From the NCBI GenBank assembly GCA_959599615.1, contig CAUGKA010000119.1, forward strand, positions 1-6,424: a DNA stretch of 6,424 nucleotides. Direction: 5' to 3'. Source of the stretch: an uncultured Collinsella sp. (GTDB taxonomy: Bacteria; Actinomycetota; Coriobacteriia; Coriobacteriales; Coriobacteriaceae). The notes under the pieces were generated by a model. It searched no databases, was not told where the DNA came from, and saw nothing but the letters and a program-made list of their open reading frames with translations. The translations under genes and the position numbers were made by a program. The first letter of the stretch is position 1; every line of letters begins with the position of its first letter. Shown piece by piece: positions 4,672-6,424 of the stretch.

Positions 4672-4814
4672 AAAACGGCCTCCTTAAATAGATAACGGAC
4701 AAGAATCGACCGTCCGAGCCACGGCACCTTGCCTTTCAATCGTCGGGCATGACCACCAGGTCTATGCCCTCCTCTTTCAAGGCAATCTGCCGCACCTCGA
4801 ACGGTCGACAAATA
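4672..4814 (-). other. cysS-rlmB spacer, position usually taken by mrnC
   Basis: This 143-nt gap is the widest in an otherwise 3-nt-spaced operon. It contains the rlmB ribosome binding site (4679-4685) and no clear terminator or promoter. In the direction of transcription one frame stays open across the cysS end and reads VRQIALKEEGIDLVVMPDD before a TGA at about 4738. It has coding-like G/C third positions but no start codon or ribosome binding site. It could be chance, a displaced old C-terminus of cysS, or a remnant of a lost gene. Confidence 0.4.
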
Positions 4815-6281
4815 CTAGAGACTCTTAATACGAGTGCCGGCGGCGGTATCTTCAATCGTCAGGCCCAGGTCCTTGAGCTGGTCGCGGATGGCGTCGGCCA
4901 GATCCCAGTTCTTGGCGGCACGGGCCTCGGCGCGGGCCTCGAGAATCTTGGCAGCGGCCTCGTCCACATCGTCGCCCGTGTAGGCGACCAGGCCGGCGGC
5001 AACGCCTAGCAGACCCAGCGGCAGCTCGACCTTGGGCTCGGGGAGCTCAACGCCAAACGTATCGAGCAGCTCGACCAGCGTATCGGCGGCGGCAAGCGCG
5101 GCGGCCTTGTCGGCAGCGTCGCCCGCCTGCTCCAGGTACTGGTTGCACTCGGTCACAAAGCCAAAGACGGCACCCATGGCACCAGCGGTGTTAAAGTCGT
5201 CGTCCATGCACTCCTTAAAGGTGGCACGGGTCTCAGCGGCCTTGGCGGCAAACGCCTCGGATGCTGCCTCATCGGCATTGGCCGTCGCATGGTTCGCAGC
5301 CCAGCGCAGGTTCTCGACCGTACCGGCGATACGCGTGAGCGAGTTCTCGGCACCCTCCAGGCGCTCCCAAGAAAAATCGAGCGGCGAGCGATAACTCGTC
5401 TGCAGCATCAACAGGCGCAGGGCGGCAGCGGAGTGCTGCTCGAGGACCTCGGCCAGCGTAAAGAAGTTGCCGAGCGACTTGGACATCTTTTCACCATCGA
5501 CCAGCAGCATGCCCGTGTGCATCCAGGTGTTGGAGAAGCCCTGGTGCCAGGCGCAGGTGGCCTGAGCGCACTCGTTCTCGTGATGCGGGAAGGCAAGGTC
5601 GGAGCCGCCGCCGTGGATGTCGATCGGAGTGCCCAGGTAGCGATGCACCATGGCGGCGCACTCGGTGTGCCAACCGGGACGGCCCTTGCCCCAGGGGCTC
5701 GGCCAGCTGGGCTCGCCGGGCTTGGCGGCCTTCCACAGGGCAAAGTCGAGCGGGTCGTTCTTGTCCTCGTTCTCCTCGATGCGCGCGCCAACCATAAGGT
5801 CGTCGATGTTGCGGCCCGAGACCTGACCATAGTTGGGATCGCTGCGCACGGCAAAGTACACATCGCCGTTATCGGCTGCGTAAGCGTGGCCCTGCTCGAT
5901 AAGCGTCTTGATCATGGCGATCATGGGGCCGATCTCCTTGGTGGCGCGGGGGCGCACATCGGGATCGAGCACGTTGGCGGCGCGCATGACGCCGATAAAC
6001 TTGTCGGAGAACTCCGTCGCGACCTCGGCGGCCGTTCGGCCCTGCTCGTTGGCGCGCTTGATGATCTTGTCATCGACATCGGTGAGGTTCTGGGCGAACG
6101 TGACCTCGTAGCCGCTCGCGATGAGCCAGCGACGAATCACGTCAAAGCTGATGAACGTGCGGGCATTGCCGATGTGGATGTTGTCGTAGACCGTGGGGCC
6201 GCACACGTACATGCGGACCTTGCCGGACTCGATGGGCTGGAACTCTTCCTTTTTATGGGTAGCGCTGTTGTAGATACGCAT
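4815..6281 (-). CDS. cysS: Cysteinyl-tRNA synthetase
   Basis: This class I aminoacyl-tRNA synthetase charges tRNA-Cys in the cytoplasm. Its 488 residues are normal for the family. The HIGH-type signature is HIGN (36-39), the KMSKS loop is intact (265-269), and the four zinc ligands that discriminate cysteine are C27 (YVCGPT), C208 (GWHTEC), H233 and E237 (FPHHENE). The DALR-type helical anticodon-binding region follows (about 340-430), ending with the typical IRDQLKDLGLTIEDTAAGTR tail. The ATG at 6281 comes 3 nt after the ispF stop, with its AAGGAG ribosome binding site inside the last ispF codons, so translation of the two is probably coupled. Stop is TAG. Alanine-rich insertions near 330-400 are ordinary for a high-GC genome. 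Confidence 0.98.
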   Translation of the reverse strand: MRIYNSATHKKEEFQPIESGKVRMYVCGPTVYDNIHIGNARTFISFDVIRRWLIASGYEVTFAQNLTDVDDKIIKRANEQGRTAAEVATEFSDKFIGVMRAANVLDPDVRPRATKEIGPMIAMIKTLIEQGHAYAADNGDVYFAVRSDPNYGQVSGRNIDDLMVGARIEENEDKNDPLDFALWKAAKPGEPSWPSPWGKGRPGWHTECAAMVHRYLGTPIDIHGGGSDLAFPHHENECAQATCAWHQGFSNTWMHTGMLLVDGEKMSKSLGNFFTLAEVLEQHSAAALRLLMLQTSYRSPLDFSWERLEGAENSLTRIAGTVENLRWAANHATANADEAASEAFAAKAAETRATFKECMDDDFNTAGAMGAVFGFVTECNQYLEQAGDAADKAAALAAADTLVELLDTFGVELPEPKVELPLGLLGVAAGLVAYTGDDVDEAAAKILEARAEARAAKNWDLADAIRDQLKDLGLTIEDTAAGTRIKSL

Positions 6282-6284
6282 TCG

Positions 6285-6424
6285 TTACTCCTTAACGGTT
6301 TTCTGTAGCAGGCAGACGGCCCAGGCACCGATTCCCTCGCCCTGGCCTTCCCAACCGAGCTTTTCGGTCGTAGTGGCGGCGACGCCCACGTTTTCGACGT
6401 CGACGCCCAGGGCATGGGCAAGGT
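6285..6424 (-). CDS. ispF: 2-C-methyl-D-erythritol 2,4-cyclodiphosphate synthase, C-terminal end (runs off right edge)
   Basis: The last 45 residues are visible, including NVGVAATTTEKLGWEGQGEG followed by IGAWAVCLL. This is the conserved C-terminal strand-loop of IspF, whose TTTE segment contributes to the CDP/diphosphate pocket. IspF makes the cyclic diphosphate intermediate of the non-mevalonate isoprenoid pathway. The Firmicutes order ispD-ispF ahead of cysS fits. Whether the full gene is ispF alone or an ispDF fusion cannot be told, because the N-terminal part lies beyond 6424. The protein ends QKTVKE with TAA, and its final codons contain the cysS ribosome binding site. Confidence 0.92.
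   Translation of the reverse strand, partial: LAHALGVDVENVGVAATTTEKLGWEGQGEGIGAWAVCLLQKTVKE

Noticed and set aside
5289..6308. Long rightward open frame of 339 codons
   Set aside because: It is antisense to cysS, which shows all catalytic motifs; this is a shadow of codon bias.

Overview
The window looks like chromosomal DNA from a fairly high-GC Gram-positive bacterium. The gene content, codon use and gene order (ispF-cysS-rlmB-rae1, plus a tRNA cluster ahead of tuf) suggest an actinobacterium of the Coriobacteriia, with a Collinsella-like gut organism as my best guess. That assignment rests on recalled family resemblance, not on a search.

Positions 1-750, read leftwards, form a translation-supply unit. 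A strong promoter (TTGACA, 18-nt spacer, TATTAT) drives tRNA-Tyr(GTA), tRNA-Thr(GGT) and tRNA-Met(CAT), followed by the 5' end of tuf (EF-Tu), which runs off the left edge. A hairpin that pairs better as RNA on the transcribed strand lies between the last tRNA and tuf.

Positions 751-1420 contain no gene I can defend. They hold two different repeat arrays. The first has five copies of a CCACGCTC-core element, four of them arranged as nested inverted pairs (about 987-1132). The second is a three-unit tandem array with an exact 80-bp period, in which each unit folds on itself (1161-1376). A lone leftward tRNA-Thr(TGT) follows, with its own promoter and terminator (1421-1605).

Positions 1632-3049 hold the one accessory-looking gene. 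It is a rightward, self-contained regulator/kinase with an excisionase-like helix-turn-helix fused to a HipA-like kinase. Its promoter sits inside a 28-bp near-perfect inverted repeat that carries two TTCGT-N4-ACGAA palindromes, which strongly suggests autoregulation by its own DNA-binding domain.

Positions 3076-6424, read leftwards, form a tightly packed housekeeping operon: the end of ispF (isoprenoid synthesis), cysS (cysteinyl-tRNA synthetase), an RlmB/TrmH-type rRNA 2'-O-methyltransferase, and a YacP/Rae1-type NYN-domain ribonuclease. Spacings are 3 nt at two junctions. The cysS-rlmB junction is wider (143 nt), and this is where many Firmicutes carry mrnC. The last operon gene and the kinase gene converge with only 26 nt between them and no clear terminator.
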